A stretch of DNA of 64,000 nucleotides from Balaenoptera acutorostrata (taxonomy: Eukaryota > Chordata > Mammalia > Artiodactyla > Balaenopteridae): NCBI RefSeq assembly GCF_949987535.1, contig NC_080067.1, positions 76,161,985-76,225,984 of the forward strand, read 5' to 3'. Position numbers and translations under genes: made by a program. The notes under the pieces are model-generated. The model had not been told where the DNA came from, searched no databases, and saw only the letters and a list, made by a program, of their open reading frames with translations. The first letter of the stretch is position 1. Every line of letters begins with the position of its first letter. Of this stretch, positions 1 through 10,513 are shown in pieces.

Positions 1-391
1 CAAACTTCCATTGACCCACAGAATCTTCTCTGGCAGAGCGAATCTAGCGGACAAGGTGAGCATTCTCTCCTTGCTAATGAAGTGGTTACATAATACTATT
101 CCAAGCCTCCACAGGTGTTGTGGGTGCAGAGAGGAAATCTGATTCCCCCTCGTGGTTGGGTAGGGAACAGGTGCAGTGGGCAGGGCAAGGCAAGGCCATC
201 GCCCCAGGATAAGAGGAGGCCCTCACTGGGACCCTTGGAGTGTCCTGAAAGGGAAGATGACTTGCGATTGCCCTGATGCGCATGCATTAAGTTTTGCATG
301 AGAGAAGTTTGGCCAACTCTTGGGAGTTTGGGGAATTTTTTAAATGACAGATCCAAGAATTCCCATCAATTCTGGATCCCGAGCTTCATTT
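1..391. other. unique sequence, nothing recognised
   Basis: No repeat family or convincing exon is seen. Short frames on the minus strand have no recognisable domain and no plausible splice or start context. It ends at the target-site duplication of the SINE that follows. Confidence 0.5.
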
Positions 392-404
392 AAAAAATGA
401 CCTA

Positions 405-690
405 GGGGTTTCCCTGGTGGCGCAGTGGTTGAGAATCTGTCTGCCAATGCAGGGGACATGGGTTCGAGCCCTGGTCTGGGAAGACCCCACATGCCGCGGA
501 GCGACTAGGCCTGTGAGCCACAACTACTGAGCCTGCGCGTCTAGAGCCTGTGTTCCGCAACAAGAGAGGCCGCGATAGTGAGAGGCTCGCGCACCGCGAT
601 GAACAGTGGCCCCTGCTCGCCGCAACTAGAGAAAGCCCTCGCACAGAAACGAAGACCCAACACAGCCATAAATAAATAAATTAAAAAAAA
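405..690 (+). mobile_element. CHR-type tRNA-derived SINE, complete
   Basis: A Pol III-type retroposon. It begins with the cetartiodactyl CHR head (TTTCCCTGGTGGCGCAGTGG), carries an A-box-like TGGCGCAGTGG and a B-box-like GGTTCGAGCCC, and ends in an AATAAATAAATT plus A-rich tail. A 13-bp target-site duplication, AAAAAATGACCTA, lies at 392-404 and 691-703, so both ends are intact. The body is of the type with an 'AACAAGAGAGGCCGCGATAG' segment, shared with the copy at 47.7 kb. The minus-strand frames over it are shadows. Confidence 0.93.
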
Positions 691-703
691 AAAAAATGAC
701 CTA

Positions 704-1210
704 AACCACCCCTTGTGGCCAGTGAGTTTCCTTTGGTCAAGCTCTGGGACTGACCCTCTCTGAGACCGGATTAGCAGGCAGCTAGGACATTTAATCAGCA
801 GAGCCTCTGCACCAAAACTCTCTTCCATTACCTACCAGCCTGCCCTACTGCCTAAAACCATGGAGGGGCGGGGCAATCACACAGAGGGAGGGGCCAATAT
901 CTGTCATCAGTCACTGAGCTGTCTCAGGGCTGAGCAGGGCAAATCCTATTTTTTTAAACACATATTGCTCTGCAGCTTGATCTTTTTCATTGAATATATC
1001 TTGGGTATCTTTCATTCTAGTATAGTAGGCTTCCTACATGCACATTTTAATTGCTGCATAGAGACGGAAGGACCATCCAATAATCAGAGTTGTCCAGTAA
1101 CAGTAGAAGAGCCTTGGAAAGTAACGAGCTTCCCGTCATTAGAAGTGGTTAAGTGGATACGAGCCGCCGCACATTAGTCACAGAGAGGATTCCTGCACTA
1201 GGTGCAGGGA
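704..1210. other. unique sequence
   Basis: No recognised repeat. A 105-codon + strand frame crosses 860-1177 but has no recognisable domain and seems a chance frame. Confidence 0.45.
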
Positions 1211-1660
1211 TAAGAATAAACATTTGACACTTACTGAACAATTGCTGTGTCCTAAACACCATTCTAAATACAGTTGACCCTTGAACAATCATGGGTGTTA
1301 ATCTGTGTATAATTTATAGTCTGCCCTCTGCATACACAGTTCCTCTACATCTGCGGATTCAACCAACCATGGACTGTGTAGTACTGTAGTATTTACTATT
1401 GAAAAAATCCATCTATAAGTGGACCCATGCAGCTTAAACCTGCAGTTGTTCAAGGGTCAACCGTACTTTTCGTGAGTTCTCTCATGTAACATTCACAGAG
1501 CTCTACGAAGTAGGCAACATTATTATTCCCATTAGTACAGATGAGAACATGGAGGCCTGGGGAAATTAAGAAACATGCTCAAGGTCACAGAGTGGCAGAG
1601 CCCAGACTCAAACCTGGGCAGGATGCCTCCAGAGGCCAGGGTCTCAATCGTATTCCCATA
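1211..1660 (+). repeat. MIR SINE relic, split by a DNA transposon
   Basis: Both halves of a MIR are present: the 5' part (CATTTGACACTTACTGAAC..., about 1211-1268) and the core and 3' part (CAGATGAGAACATGGAGGCC, AAGGTCACAGAGTGGCAGAG, about 1466-1660). The Tigger-like element at 1271-1463 sits between them, so the MIR was in place first. Confidence 0.8.
1271..1463. mobile_element. Tigger-like TcMar MITE with complete inverted ends
   Basis: A 193-bp element with terminal inverted repeats CAGTTGACCCTTGAACAA and TTGTTCAAGGGTCAACCG, flanked on both sides by TA (1269-1270, 1464-1465), the duplication made by Tc1/mariner transposases. It has no coding capacity. It interrupts a MIR. The exact family name cannot be assigned without a library. 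Confidence 0.85.
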
Positions 1661-2308
1661 ACACCTACTTTTATAGGAGATCTCCATGCAAGCACCCTTC
1701 TATCTCTGGGGTTCAATGACTCCCCAGTTTGCCAAGGAATGGCGCCATTGGTGTTCTTGTGAAGTTGGACCTAACTGGCTGGTACCTTCCCCTGTTCAGC
1801 CAGGCGGTAAGGCCAACAAGAGATGCATGTCTTTGAGGAATGAGAGGCCGCCCCTCGAGAAAGGAGAGAGTAGGAATATCTACCCTGTTACAAGATTGGC
1901 CTAGGAGGGGCAGGGGGCCATCAGGGTGTGTCCTCCAGTTGGCATCCAGGGCCCAGTCCTGGGGCCACAGAGTTTCCCCCCAGGGCTTTTGCAGTCCTGT
2001 GGGTGCTACATCGGCCGGCCCTTGGGCATTTTGACCTGGCACTCCGTCTGGTTTGTGTGCGCAAGGCTTAGCTTCAGGCCTGCAGGGAGATGAAACCAGG
2101 TCCTGGCACATCTTGACTTGGCAGCTGAGTGGAAGTCAGCTGGTCCCAGAACCCCTGGCCCTCTGAGGACTGGCTCTTCCGTGGCCAGAACACCTAGCTC
2201 CGCGGGGACCCATGCCTGCTGATCGGATTTCCTCACAAGGGCTCCTAGGTGCCTTTTAAAGAAAGAGTAGGAACAGTAGAAAACACATTCCCAGACACTG
2301 ACTCTTCA
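1661..2308. other. unique sequence
   Basis: Moderately GC-rich with no recognised repeat. Frames on both strands overlap each other (for example a 132-codon minus frame at 1713-2111) and none resembles a known protein. Confidence 0.45.
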
Positions 2309-2374
2309 GGCTACCATTTACTGATCACCTACTATAACCCAAGCTACCATTTACTGAGCACCTACTATAGCCCA
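2309..2374. repeat. 33-bp tandem duplication
   Basis: Two head-to-tail copies with period 33 (2309-2341 and 2342-2374) containing CTACCATTTACTGA and CACCTACTATA, differing at about three or four positions. The unit resembles the 5' end of a MIR or the 3' end of an inverted L2. Confidence 0.85.
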
Positions 2375-2479
2375 AGCCTTTGACAAAATGCAATTTCAAC
2401 TGTTGCTTCTGGTGCTGCCTCTACTCATAGTAGGAAACATGGATGGAGCATGTGTGGCGGGCACTGGGCTGCACGGGAA

Positions 2480-2748
2480 ATTGAGGGCAGTGGTTAGAAG
2501 CGAGCTGGTCCTGGCTTTTCCACTTACTGACTGTGTGACCTTGGGCGACTTATTGAACCTTTCTGTGCTGTGCTTTTTTTCATCTATGAAATGGGGATAA
2601 GAATAGTATGTTGTTCCATATAGGTGTTGAGATAAGATAAAAGATATATGAGAGACTGATACACTAGAGATTGAGATAAGACATATAAAACACTTAACAT
2701 AGTATCTAGCCCTTAATAAACATCATCTTTATTATTATTATTATTATT
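2480..2748 (+). repeat. MIR SINE relic with (TTA)n tail
   Basis: MIR core wording is clear: CTGACTGTGTGACCTTGGGC, then ATCTATGAAATGGGGATAAG, then CCTTAATAAACATCATC. It ends in a short (TTA)n run at about 2729-2748, next to the SINE that follows. Confidence 0.85.
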
Positions 2749-2760
2749 AGCATCTCACTT

Positions 2761-2883
2761 TTTTTTCTTTTTTTGGCTGTGCCACGTGGCATGCGGGATC
2801 TTAGTTCCCGGACCAGGGATCGAACCCATGCCCCCTGCAGTGGAAGCATGGAGTCTTAACCACTGGACCACCAGGGAAGTTCC
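2761..2883 (-). mobile_element. short CHR/Bov-tA-type tRNA SINE
   Basis: Minus-orientation tRNA-derived SINE: poly-T at the left, then GGCTGTGCCACGTGGCATGC, CAGGGATCGAACCCATG (B-box complement) and ACCACCAGGGAAGTTCC. The 12-bp target-site duplication AGCATCTCACTT is at 2749-2760 and 2884-2895. This is the short form without the long 3' body of the copy at 405. Confidence 0.92.
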
Positions 2884-2919
2884 AGCATCTCACTTGTTGT
2901 TAGCAATAATTTATTAGGT

Positions 2920-3075
2920 CAGTGTTGTTATTATCTCCATTTTATACATGAAAAAAGCGAGGAACAGAGAGGTCCAGTAAACTGCCCCAAATTATATAGC
3001 TCATGCACGGCAGAGCCAGAATTTAAACTCAGGTTTAAATTTCTGGCTCCAAAACACTCCCTCTTACCTGTCAAC
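2920..3075 (+). repeat. MIR 3' half
   Basis: MIR-like wording: ATTATCTCCATTTTATACAT, GAGGAACAGAGAGGTCC, CACGGCAGAGCCAGAATT. Boundaries are approximate. Confidence 0.7.
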
Positions 3076-3459
3076 TGAAAGGTTAACATGAACTTTCAGG
3101 AGTGTTCCTCAAATTGCTTCTAGTCATTGACGTTACATGGAAATGTCAGCAATTCCCACTTACAGGCTGTTCATCTGGAGAAATTGCTTAAACTGGTCAA
3201 AAGGTCGAGGGCCTTCCACAAGGAATTTAAGTAGTAAATCTTCCAAAGAAAAAGCAGTGGCAGATGTGAATTGAAAGGTAATATAGTTTGTTGGAGAGAC
3301 CGCTAGGCTGGGTCAAGAGATCCATGGTCCCTTTTTGATCTGCCACTAATTTGCCACATGTACTTTATGGGCCTTCTCTGGGGTCATTTTCCTTATTTGT
3401 ACAGTGAGGGTTGAGTCTCAGTGCCCTTCAAGGGGCCTTCTGATTCAAAGAATTTGTAT
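3076..3459. other. unique sequence with a possible MIR trace
   Basis: Mostly unrecognised. Bases 3300-3440 have a faint MIR pattern (GATCTGCCACTAATTTGCCA, TTTTCCTTATTTGTACAG) too decayed to assign. Confidence 0.4.
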
Positions 3460-3461
3460 AC

Positions 3462-4070
3462 TCATTCATGCAACAAATTTTATTGAGCACCTACTATGTC
3501 AGGAACCATTTTAGGAGCTGGAAGTGCAATAGCAAACAGCACTATGGGTGTGGGCCTTGCCTTCCCAGGGCTTGGAGGGAGACAGAGGGAAGCAGACAAT
3601 GGCCGCAAACTGGTGGATGCCCTGAAAGCATGGGGCGGTGGCACCCACAGGAGGGCTCCGAATCCAGCTTGAGGGGCCAGGTGAGTTATCCTAGAAGAGG
3701 AGGTGTTCCAGTTGACACTCCAAAGATCCAGTAGGAGCTACATGGTGCAGGGAGGGGGACAGGTTTCTGAAAGACACGTTTGTCGAAGTGAGTGATGTGT
3801 AGGGTGGTTGGGTCACAGAGGGTGAGGGGAGAGGAGGTGGCTGGAGAGGGGGCTGGACAGGCAGCAAGGCCCTGATATCGTGCCAGACTTTGGTCACCTG
3901 GTTAAGCATTTTGATTTTATCTTTACATCATTCAGGAGCATTCCAAAAATTTTGGGCCAACTTGTAATTCAGAAAGATCACCCCGACTCCACGGTGGAGA
4001 TTCAGAGGAGGTAAGAACGGAAATGGACAGACCTGAAAGTAGCTACTGCATCACACTCTACAGCAGAGGT
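3462..4070 (-). repeat. L2 LINE 3' part, old
   Basis: Minus-strand L2. The 3' end begins with TTCATGCAACAAATTTTATT and ACCTACTATGTCAGGAACC, followed by segments matching the complement of the L2 ORF2 C-terminal region (CAAGGCCCTGATATCGTGCC, GAAAGATCACCCCGACTCC). No usable reading frame survives. Confidence 0.75.
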
Positions 4071-4689
4071 TCTAGCCCTGCCGCAGAGGGCGGGCCATGG
4101 GGAAGAGCAAGACGGGAGGGAGTTTAGAAGGTGGAATAGGCAGAACTTGGTTTCCGGTGACTCAGTGTGTAGCAAGAGTGGAGGAGGGAATCAAGTTGCA
4201 GAATGGCAGCAGAACTACGTGACGGGGATTGGGTCGTAGCTGGGTGCTGAGCTCCAGCGGGGCCACACCCAGGGCCCTGAGTCGGGCCTTCGGCTCTTTG
4301 CTCTCAGCCTTTGCTCTCGACACAGCCTCTCCGGATGATCACACGCCCCTCTAGGCTCACAGCTCCAGCCCAGACCTCTTGTGCAGGTCCTGAGCTCCAG
4401 ATCCATCCATCCAGTCTCCAAGTGGTCATTCCTTCTTGGCTGTCGCTGAGCACCTGACACCAAGGTGTCAAGCCAGAGCCATTCATCTCTCCCACCCTCA
4501 GCTTCCTCTCTTCCTTTCGGGACCCACATTTCTGCAGAGGACCCCACCCTCCATCTGGCCCATTTTCAAACACAGGCTGTCCACAGCCACGGGGAGCAGT
4601 GTGTACCTGCAGAATCACCGTGCATCTTTGAAACCTTGGGCCTGGCTTAGCAGGTGGCAGTGAGGGGCAGCGGAGAGAGAGCAATTATC
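4071..4689. other. unique sequence
   Basis: No repeat recognised. Several overlapping frames on both strands (60-126 codons) appear in this GC-rich stretch; none has a recognisable domain. Confidence 0.45.
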
Positions 4690-5215
4690 GGCCTTCAAGA
4701 CTCCGCCTGCGCTGTTGGCAGGAATGTTTCTTTCCTGGGTGTCAATACGAACACAGGGTCATTTTTCAACATTTGCCCACGGCTATAATTGCATAAGGCT
4801 GAGCGGCTCTCCAGAGAATCCCCGCCGTCCTCCTTTCTCTCTGCCTGGACAGTGTTGTATAGACACGCCCCGGGCCATGGATCATGTTTTTCACATAACC
4901 CGTTAATTACTAAATAAAACAGCCCAGCTTTCAACCTGATTAGCCCAGATTAATGGCCAGCAGCGGGTTTCACGCGCCTGCAAAATTTATCACTGAAAAG
5001 AATTGTGTCTTTAATGATTTAGCTACCTGGCCTAGCAGGGCCAGCTCAGGGCCGCTGGCCCCCGAGAGGAGTTAATTGCTGTTCTTCGTTTCTGACCTGG
5101 AAAGGCCCAGGTGACAGTTCCCATTAGCCAGGCTTGGCCTGCTTGATGACAAAGGATGGCAGGAAGCCCTTCCCTCCTACTTTGTTCAGAAGATATATCG
5201 AGGTCAAATGTCCCC
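4690..5215. promoter_or_regulatory. candidate conserved non-coding element with homeodomain-type motifs
   Basis: A repeat-free block with closely spaced homeodomain-like cores: TTAATTAC at 4903-4910, TGATTAGCCCAGATTAATGG at 4938-4957 (two GATTA cores), TTTAATGATTTAG near 5010 and GTTAATTGCT at 5071-5080. The look resembles developmental enhancers. Conservation and activity are inferred only; no alignment was possible. Confidence 0.35.
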
Positions 5216-5525
5216 TAGCTGGAACAGGTTGAGTCAACCTGTAAATTTATATGCTTTTTTTCCCCTTCCCCCAACTCCTGCATTTTCTTTCTTTCTTCCT
5301 CATTATGTTGAAAGAGTGAATGATTTTTAATTGTTAAATTTCACCAAGAATTCTAGGGCCTTTCACAGAAACGAGAAAAAATTGTATATCCCCTATTTCC
5401 TTTTCTCTACATTTTGCATGATTTGGCCCTATTGTGGAGGAGATAGAGTGAAAAAATTTCTTTAATCATTTATCATTGAAAGATCCTTTGATTACTAGGC
5501 TATTCAAATATCAGAAGTGATCACC
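5216..5525. other. AT-rich unique sequence
   Basis: No repeat or gene recognised; pyrimidine-rich stretches around 5250-5300. Confidence 0.4.
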
Positions 5526-5527
5526 AG

Positions 5528-5800
5528 CATCTGACCCAATTCTTGTGTTTTCCAGACAAGGGCACTGAGTCACAAGGTCAGGGAAGTGAGCTATCCAAGG
5601 TAACACAGAGAGTTAGTGGTAGCACTGAGGATCGCCAGGGCATCCCAACAACCAACACGGCCGGCTCCTTGTTTATGAATCATAAAGATACCACCACTTA
5701 CTGAACACCTATTCTGTTCCAGACATCATTTTATTTAATAGTCACAACAACCTGTGAGATGGAAACTATCCCAGTTTTTGAGGTGAGGAGACAGAGCCCT
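5528..5800 (+). repeat. two adjacent MIR relics
   Basis: A MIR 3' half at about 5528-5660 (GGCACTGAGTCACAAGGTCA) is followed by a MIR 5' half at about 5680-5800 (CACTTACTGAACACCTATTC, TCACAACAACCTGTGAGATG). They may be one rearranged copy or two insertions. Confidence 0.65.
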
Positions 5801-5813
5801 CATTTTGAGCTAG

Positions 5814-5945
5814 GATGGTGCTGTCCAGTAGAACCTTCTACAGTGATGGGAATGTCCTATGTCTGTGCCATCCCATAGAATGGCCACTAGTCACACATGG
5901 CTGCTGAGTGATTGAATTAGGGCAACAGTGATTGAATTTTCAGAT
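5814..5945. mobile_element. MER5A-like hAT-Charlie relic
   Basis: Wording matches the terminal half of MER5A: GTGCTGTCCAGTAGAACCTT, then TGGCCACTAGTCACACATGG and CTGCTGAGTGATTGAATT. The other terminus is missing, so it is truncated. Orientation was not assigned. Confidence 0.75.
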
Positions 5946-5954
5946 TGTTCATTG

Positions 5955-6062
5955 CTGTTAAATAGAAATACTATGTATGTTGATACAGTGTATGGTGATT
6001 TTTGTATGTTTATCCTATGTCCTGTAATCTTGCTGAACTCATTAGTTCTAATAGTCCTCTTT
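5955..6062 (-). repeat. old L1 ORF2 fragment
   Basis: Complement of L1 ORF2 wording (TATCCTATGTCCTGTAATCT, GCTGAACTCATTAGTTC). It abuts the poly-T end of the next L1, which may have inserted into it. Confidence 0.6.
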
Positions 6063-7407
6063 TTTTAGTTAATAGAGTTTATTTTTTAGAGCAGTCTTAA
6101 GTTTACAGAAAAATTGGGCAGAAAGTACAGCGCATTCTCATTTACCCCCTTGTGACCCTTTCCCACCTTGCACAGTTTCCCCGATTAAAGTCTAACATCA
6201 GGTGGGGTCTGTTCCAATTAACCAGTAATGATACACTATTATTAGCTAAAGTCCTTAGTTTAGGGTTCACTCTTTGTGATGTCAGTGCTATGTGTTTTGA
6301 AAAGTGCATGTCACCTATCCATCATTAAAATATCATACAGAATAGTTTCACTGTCCTAAAAATTACCTGAGCTCCACTTATTCATACCTCCTTCCCTCCT
6401 GCAAATACCTGATTTTTTTTTTTAAACTGTCTTCCAAGTTTTGCCTTTTCCAGAAAGTCAGATATTTGGAATCATACTATATATAGCATTTTTAAACTGG
6501 CTTTTTCCACTTAGCAATACCTACTGAAGATTCCATCATGTCTTTTCACATCTTGACAGCTCACTCTTTATTATTAGTAAATAACATTCCATTGCACACA
6601 AAAAATTGGAGATACAACAGTTTGTTTATCCATTCACCTATTGAAGGACATCTTGGTTGCTTCCAAGGTTTGGCAATTATAAATAGGGCTGCTATAAACA
6701 TTAGTGTGCAGGTTTTTGTGTGAACATAAAATTTTATTTATTTATTTATTTGTTTTAAAATCTTTTTAAAAAATTTTACTGGAGTATAGTTGATTTATAA
6801 TGTTGTGCTAGTTTCAGGTGTACAGCAAAGTGATTCAGTTACACATATACATATATTCATTCTTTTTGAGATTCTTTTCCCATAGGTTATTATAGAATAT
6901 TGAGTAGAGTTCCCTGTGCTATCCAGAAGGTCCTTGTTGGTTACTTATTTTATATAGAGTAGTGTGTGTATGTTAATCCCAAGCTTTTAATTTATCCCTC
7001 CCCACACATTTCTGCTTTGGTAACTATAAATTTGTTTGTAAATAAAATTTTAGCTTATTTGGCTAAATACCGAGGAGTGTGATTGCTGGATTGTATAGTA
7101 AAATTATGTTTAGCTTTGTAAGAAACTGCCAAACTACCTTCCAAAGTACCTGTACCATTTTGCATTCCCACCAGTAATAAATAAGAGTTCCTGTTGCTCC
7201 ACATCCTCACCAGCATTTGCTGTTGTCAGTATTTTCAGTTTTCACCATCTGAGTAGATGTGAGCTGGTATCTCACTGTTGTTTCAATTTGTAATTCCCTA
7301 ATGACATATGGTGTTGTGTATCTTACCATATGCTTATTTGCTGTCTGTATATCTTATATACAGACACCTTATATGGTGAGGTGTCTGTTAAGACCTTTTG
7401 CCCACTT
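6063..7407 (-). repeat. old L1M LINE, minus strand, interrupted
   Basis: Starts with a T run (3' end of the element) and continues with typical ancient L1 3' and ORF2 C-terminal sequence read in reverse: GAATCATACTATATATAGC, TCCATTCACCTATTGAAGGA, GCATTCCCACCAGTAATAAA, ATCCTCACCAGCATTTGCTG. It is broken at 6737-7041 by a younger L1 tail and stops at 7407 where the 3.1-kb young L1 begins. Its continuation resumes after about 10514. Confidence 0.85.
6737..7041 (-). mobile_element. 5'-truncated young L1 3' end
   Basis: About 305 bp of L1 3' untranslated sequence of cetartiodactyl type (GAGTATAGTTGATTTATAAT, TTTCAGGTGTACAGCAAAG) with (TTTA)n at the left. An 11-bp target-site duplication, ATAAAATTTTA, lies at 6726-6736 and 7042-7052, so this is an independent insertion into the older L1. 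Confidence 0.88.
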
Positions 7408-7616
7408 TTTTTTTTTATTTATTTATATTAAAAAATTTTTTTTTCATACTAGTCATCCATTTTATACACATCAGTGTATACATGTCAATCCCAATCTCCC
7501 AATTCATCACACCCTCCCCCCACCCCTGCCGCTTTCCCCCTTTGGTGTCCATACACTTTTTCTCTATTTCTGTGTCTCAATTTCTGCTCTGCAAACTGGT
7601 TCATCTGTACCATTTT

Positions 7617-10507
7617 CTAGGTTCCACATATATGTGTTAATATACGATATTTGCTTTTCTCTTTCTGACTTACTTCACTCTGTATGACAGTCTCTAGATC
7701 CATCCACGTCTCTACAAATGACCCAATTTCGTTCCTTTTTACGGCTGAGTAATATTCCATTGTATATATGTACCACAACTTCTTTATCCATTCGTCTGTT
7801 GATGGGCATTTAGGTTGCTTCCATGACCTGGCTATTGTAAATAGTGCTGCAATGAACATTGGGGTGCATGTGTCTTTTTGAATTATGGTTTTCTCTGGGT
7901 ATATGCCCAGTAGTGGGATTGCTGGGACATATGGTAATTCTATTTTTAGTTATTTAAGGAACCTCCATACTGTTCTCCATAGTGGCTGTATCAATTTACA
8001 TTCCCACCAACAAGAGGGTTCCTTTTTCTCCACACTCTCTCCAGCATTTGTTGTTTGTAGATTTTCTGATGATGCCCATTCTAACTGGTGTGAGGTGATA
8101 CCTCACTGTAGTTTTGATTTGCATTTCTCTAATAATTACTGATGTTGAGCAGCTTTTCATGGGCTTCTTGGCCATCTGTATGTCTTCTTTGGAGAAATGT
8201 CTATTTAGGTCTTCTGCCCAAGAAATGGGAGAAGACCTAAATAGACCTAAATGTCCATTTAGGTCTTTTTTGATTGGGTTGTTTGTTTTTCTAATATTGA
8301 GCTGCGTGAGCTCTTTATATATTTTGGAGATTAAAACTTTGTCCGATGATTCATTTGCAAATATTTTCTCCCATTCTGAGGGTTGTCTTTTCATCTTGTT
8401 TATGGTTTCCTTTGCTGTGCAAAAGCTTTGAAGTTTCATTAGGTCCCATTTGTTTATTTTTGTTTTTATTTCCATTACTCTAGGAGGTGGATCAAAAAAG
8501 ATTTGCTGTGATTTATGTCAAAGAGTGTTCTTCCTATGTTTTCCTCTAAGAGTTTTATAGTGCCCGGTCTACATTTAAGTCTCTAATCCATTGTGAGTTT
8601 ATTTTTGTGTATGGTGTTAGGGAGTGTTGTAATTTCATTCTTTTACATGTAGCTGTCTAGTTTTCCCAGCACCACGTATTGAAGAGACTGTCTTTTCTCC
8701 ATTGTATATCCTTCCTTCCTTTGTCATAGATTAGTTGACCATAGGTGCGTGGGTTTATCTCTGGGCTTTGTATCCTGTTCCATTGATCTATATTTCTGTT
8801 TCTGTGCTAGTACCATATTGTCTTGATTACTGTAGCTTTGTAGTATAGTCTGAAGTCAGGGAGTCTGATTCCTCCAGCTCCGTTTTTTTCCCTCAAGGCT
8901 GCTTTGGCTATTTGGGGTCTTTTCTGTCTCTATACAAATTTTAAGATTTTTTGTTCTAGCTCTGTAAAAAAATGCCATTGGTAATTTGATAAGGATTGCA
9001 TTGAATCTGTAGATTGCTTTGGGTAGTATAGTCATTTTCACAATATTGATTCTTCCAATCCAAGAACATGGTATATCTCTCCATCTGTTTGTGTCATCTT
9101 TAATTTCTTTCATCAGTGTCTTATAGTTTTCTGTATACAGGTCTTTTGCCTCCTTAGGTAAGTTTATTCCTAGGTATTTTATTCTTTTTGTTACAATGGT
9201 AAATGGAGGTGTTACCTTAATTTCTCTTTCAGATTGTTCATCATTAGTGTATAGGAATGCAAAAGATTTCTGTGCATTAATCTTTTATCCTGCAACTTTA
9301 CCAAATTCATTGATTAACTCTAGTAGTTTTCTGGTGACATCTTTAGGATTCTCTATGTATAGTATCATGTCATCTGCAAACAGTGACAGTTTTACTTCTT
9401 TTCCAATTTGTATTCCTTTTATTTCTTTTTCTTCTCTGATTGCTGTGGATAGAACTTCCAAAACTATGTTGAATAATAGTGGTGAGAGTGGACATCCTTG
9501 TCTTGTTCCTGATCTTAGAAGAAATGCTTTCAGTTTTTCACCATTGAGAATGATGTTGGCTGTGGGTTTGTCATATATGGCCTTTATTATGTTGAGGTAG
9601 GTTCCCTCTATGCTCACTTTCTGGAGAGTTTTTATCATAAATGGGTGTTGAATTTTGTCAAAAGCTTTTTCTGCATCTATTGAGATGATCATATTGTTTT
9701 TATTCTTCAATTTGTTAATATGGTGTCTCACATTGATTGATTTGCGAATATTAAAGAATCCTTGCATCTCTGGGATAAATCCCACTTGATCATGGTGTAT
9801 GATCCTTTTAATGTGTTGTTGGATTCTGTTTGTTAGTATTTTGTTGAGGATTTTTGCATCTATATTCATCAGTGATATAGGTCTTTAATTTTCTTTTTTT
9901 GTATTATCTTTGTCTGGTTTTGGTATCAGGGTGATGGTGGCCTCATAGAATGAATTTGGGAGTTTTCCTTCCTCTGCAATTTTTGGGAAGAGTCTGAGAA
10001 GGATGGATGTTATCTCTTCTCTAAATGTTTGATAGAATTCACCTGTGAAGCCATCTGGTCCTGGACTTTTGTTTGCTGGAAGATTTTTAATCACAGTTTC
10101 AATTTCATTACTTGTGATTGGTCTGTTCATATTTTCTATTTCTTCCTGGTTCAGTCTTGGAAGGTTATACCTTTCTAAGAATTTGTCCATTTCTTCCAGG
10201 TTGTCCCTTTTATTGGCATAGAGTTGCTTGTGTAGTCTCTTAGGATGCTTTGTATTTCTGCATTGTCTGTTGTAACTTCTCCTTTTTCATTTCTAATTTT
10301 ATTGATTTGAGTCCTCTCCCTCTTTTTCTTGATGAGTCTGGCTAATGATTTATCAATTTTGTTTATCTTCTCAAAGAACCAGCTTTTAGTTTTATTGATC
10401 TTTGCTATTGTTTTCTTTGTTTCTATTTCATTTATTTCTGCTCTGATCTTTATGATTTCTTTCCTTCTGCTAACTTTGGGTTTTGTTTGTCTCTTCTGTG
10501 GAGACAA
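7617..10507 (-). pseudogene. L1 ORF2 (reverse transcriptase) remnant, disabled
   Basis: The protein would be the L1 ORF2p reverse transcriptase that copies L1 RNA at a nicked target. In 5' to 3' order the surviving pieces are 10175-10507 ([18 protein letters not shown]), 9885-10190 ([17 protein letters not shown]), 9285-9869 ([24 protein letters not shown] and the catalytic FADD at 9369-9380), 8856-9113 ([18 protein letters not shown]), 7996-8475 and 7617-7859, which holds the C-terminus (STDEWIKKLWYIYTMEYYSA). A frameshift separates the first two pieces near 10180. A TAA stop at 9885-9887 replaces the Tyr codon that copy 2 keeps. Further frame changes lie between 9113 and 9285 and between 8475 and 8856. 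A 45-bp insertion at 8221-8265 adds 15 codons in frame. It cannot encode active protein. Confidence 0.92.
8200..8265. repeat. inverted-repeat insertion inside L1 copy 1
   Basis: Bases 8200-8220 are followed by a near-perfect inverted copy at 8226-8245 (one base missing) after a 5-bp spacer. A second perfect 9-bp inverted pair, GACCTAAAT and ATTTAGGTC, occupies 8244-8252 and 8257-8265. The homologous site in the other L1 (about 62331) lacks the 45 bp 8221-8265. Confidence 0.93.
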
Positions 10508-10513
10508 ATTCCA

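Larger units (their letters stand above)
7408..10510 (-). mobile_element. young 5'-truncated L1, copy 1
   Basis: A 3.1-kb minus-strand L1. The 3' tail (T-rich, 7408-7440) is at the left, then a short 3' untranslated region, then ORF2 read right to left from the C-terminus up to the segment before the reverse transcriptase. It has no endonuclease domain, ORF1 or 5' untranslated region. The same subfamily occurs at 61510-64000. It sits inside an older minus-strand L1; the flanks of that host L1 are not contiguous, as if a few hundred bases of target were lost. Confidence 0.92.

Noticed and set aside
405..480. tRNA gene (A box and B box present)
   Set aside because: It is the tRNA-derived head of a CHR SINE with a 3' body, A tail and target duplication; it lacks a foldable full tRNA. 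The same applies to the other SINE copies.
9285..9869. Active retrotransposon reverse transcriptase gene
   Set aside because: The catalytic FADD is present, but stop codon 9885-9887, frameshifts, the insertion at 8221 and the missing 5' half make it dead.
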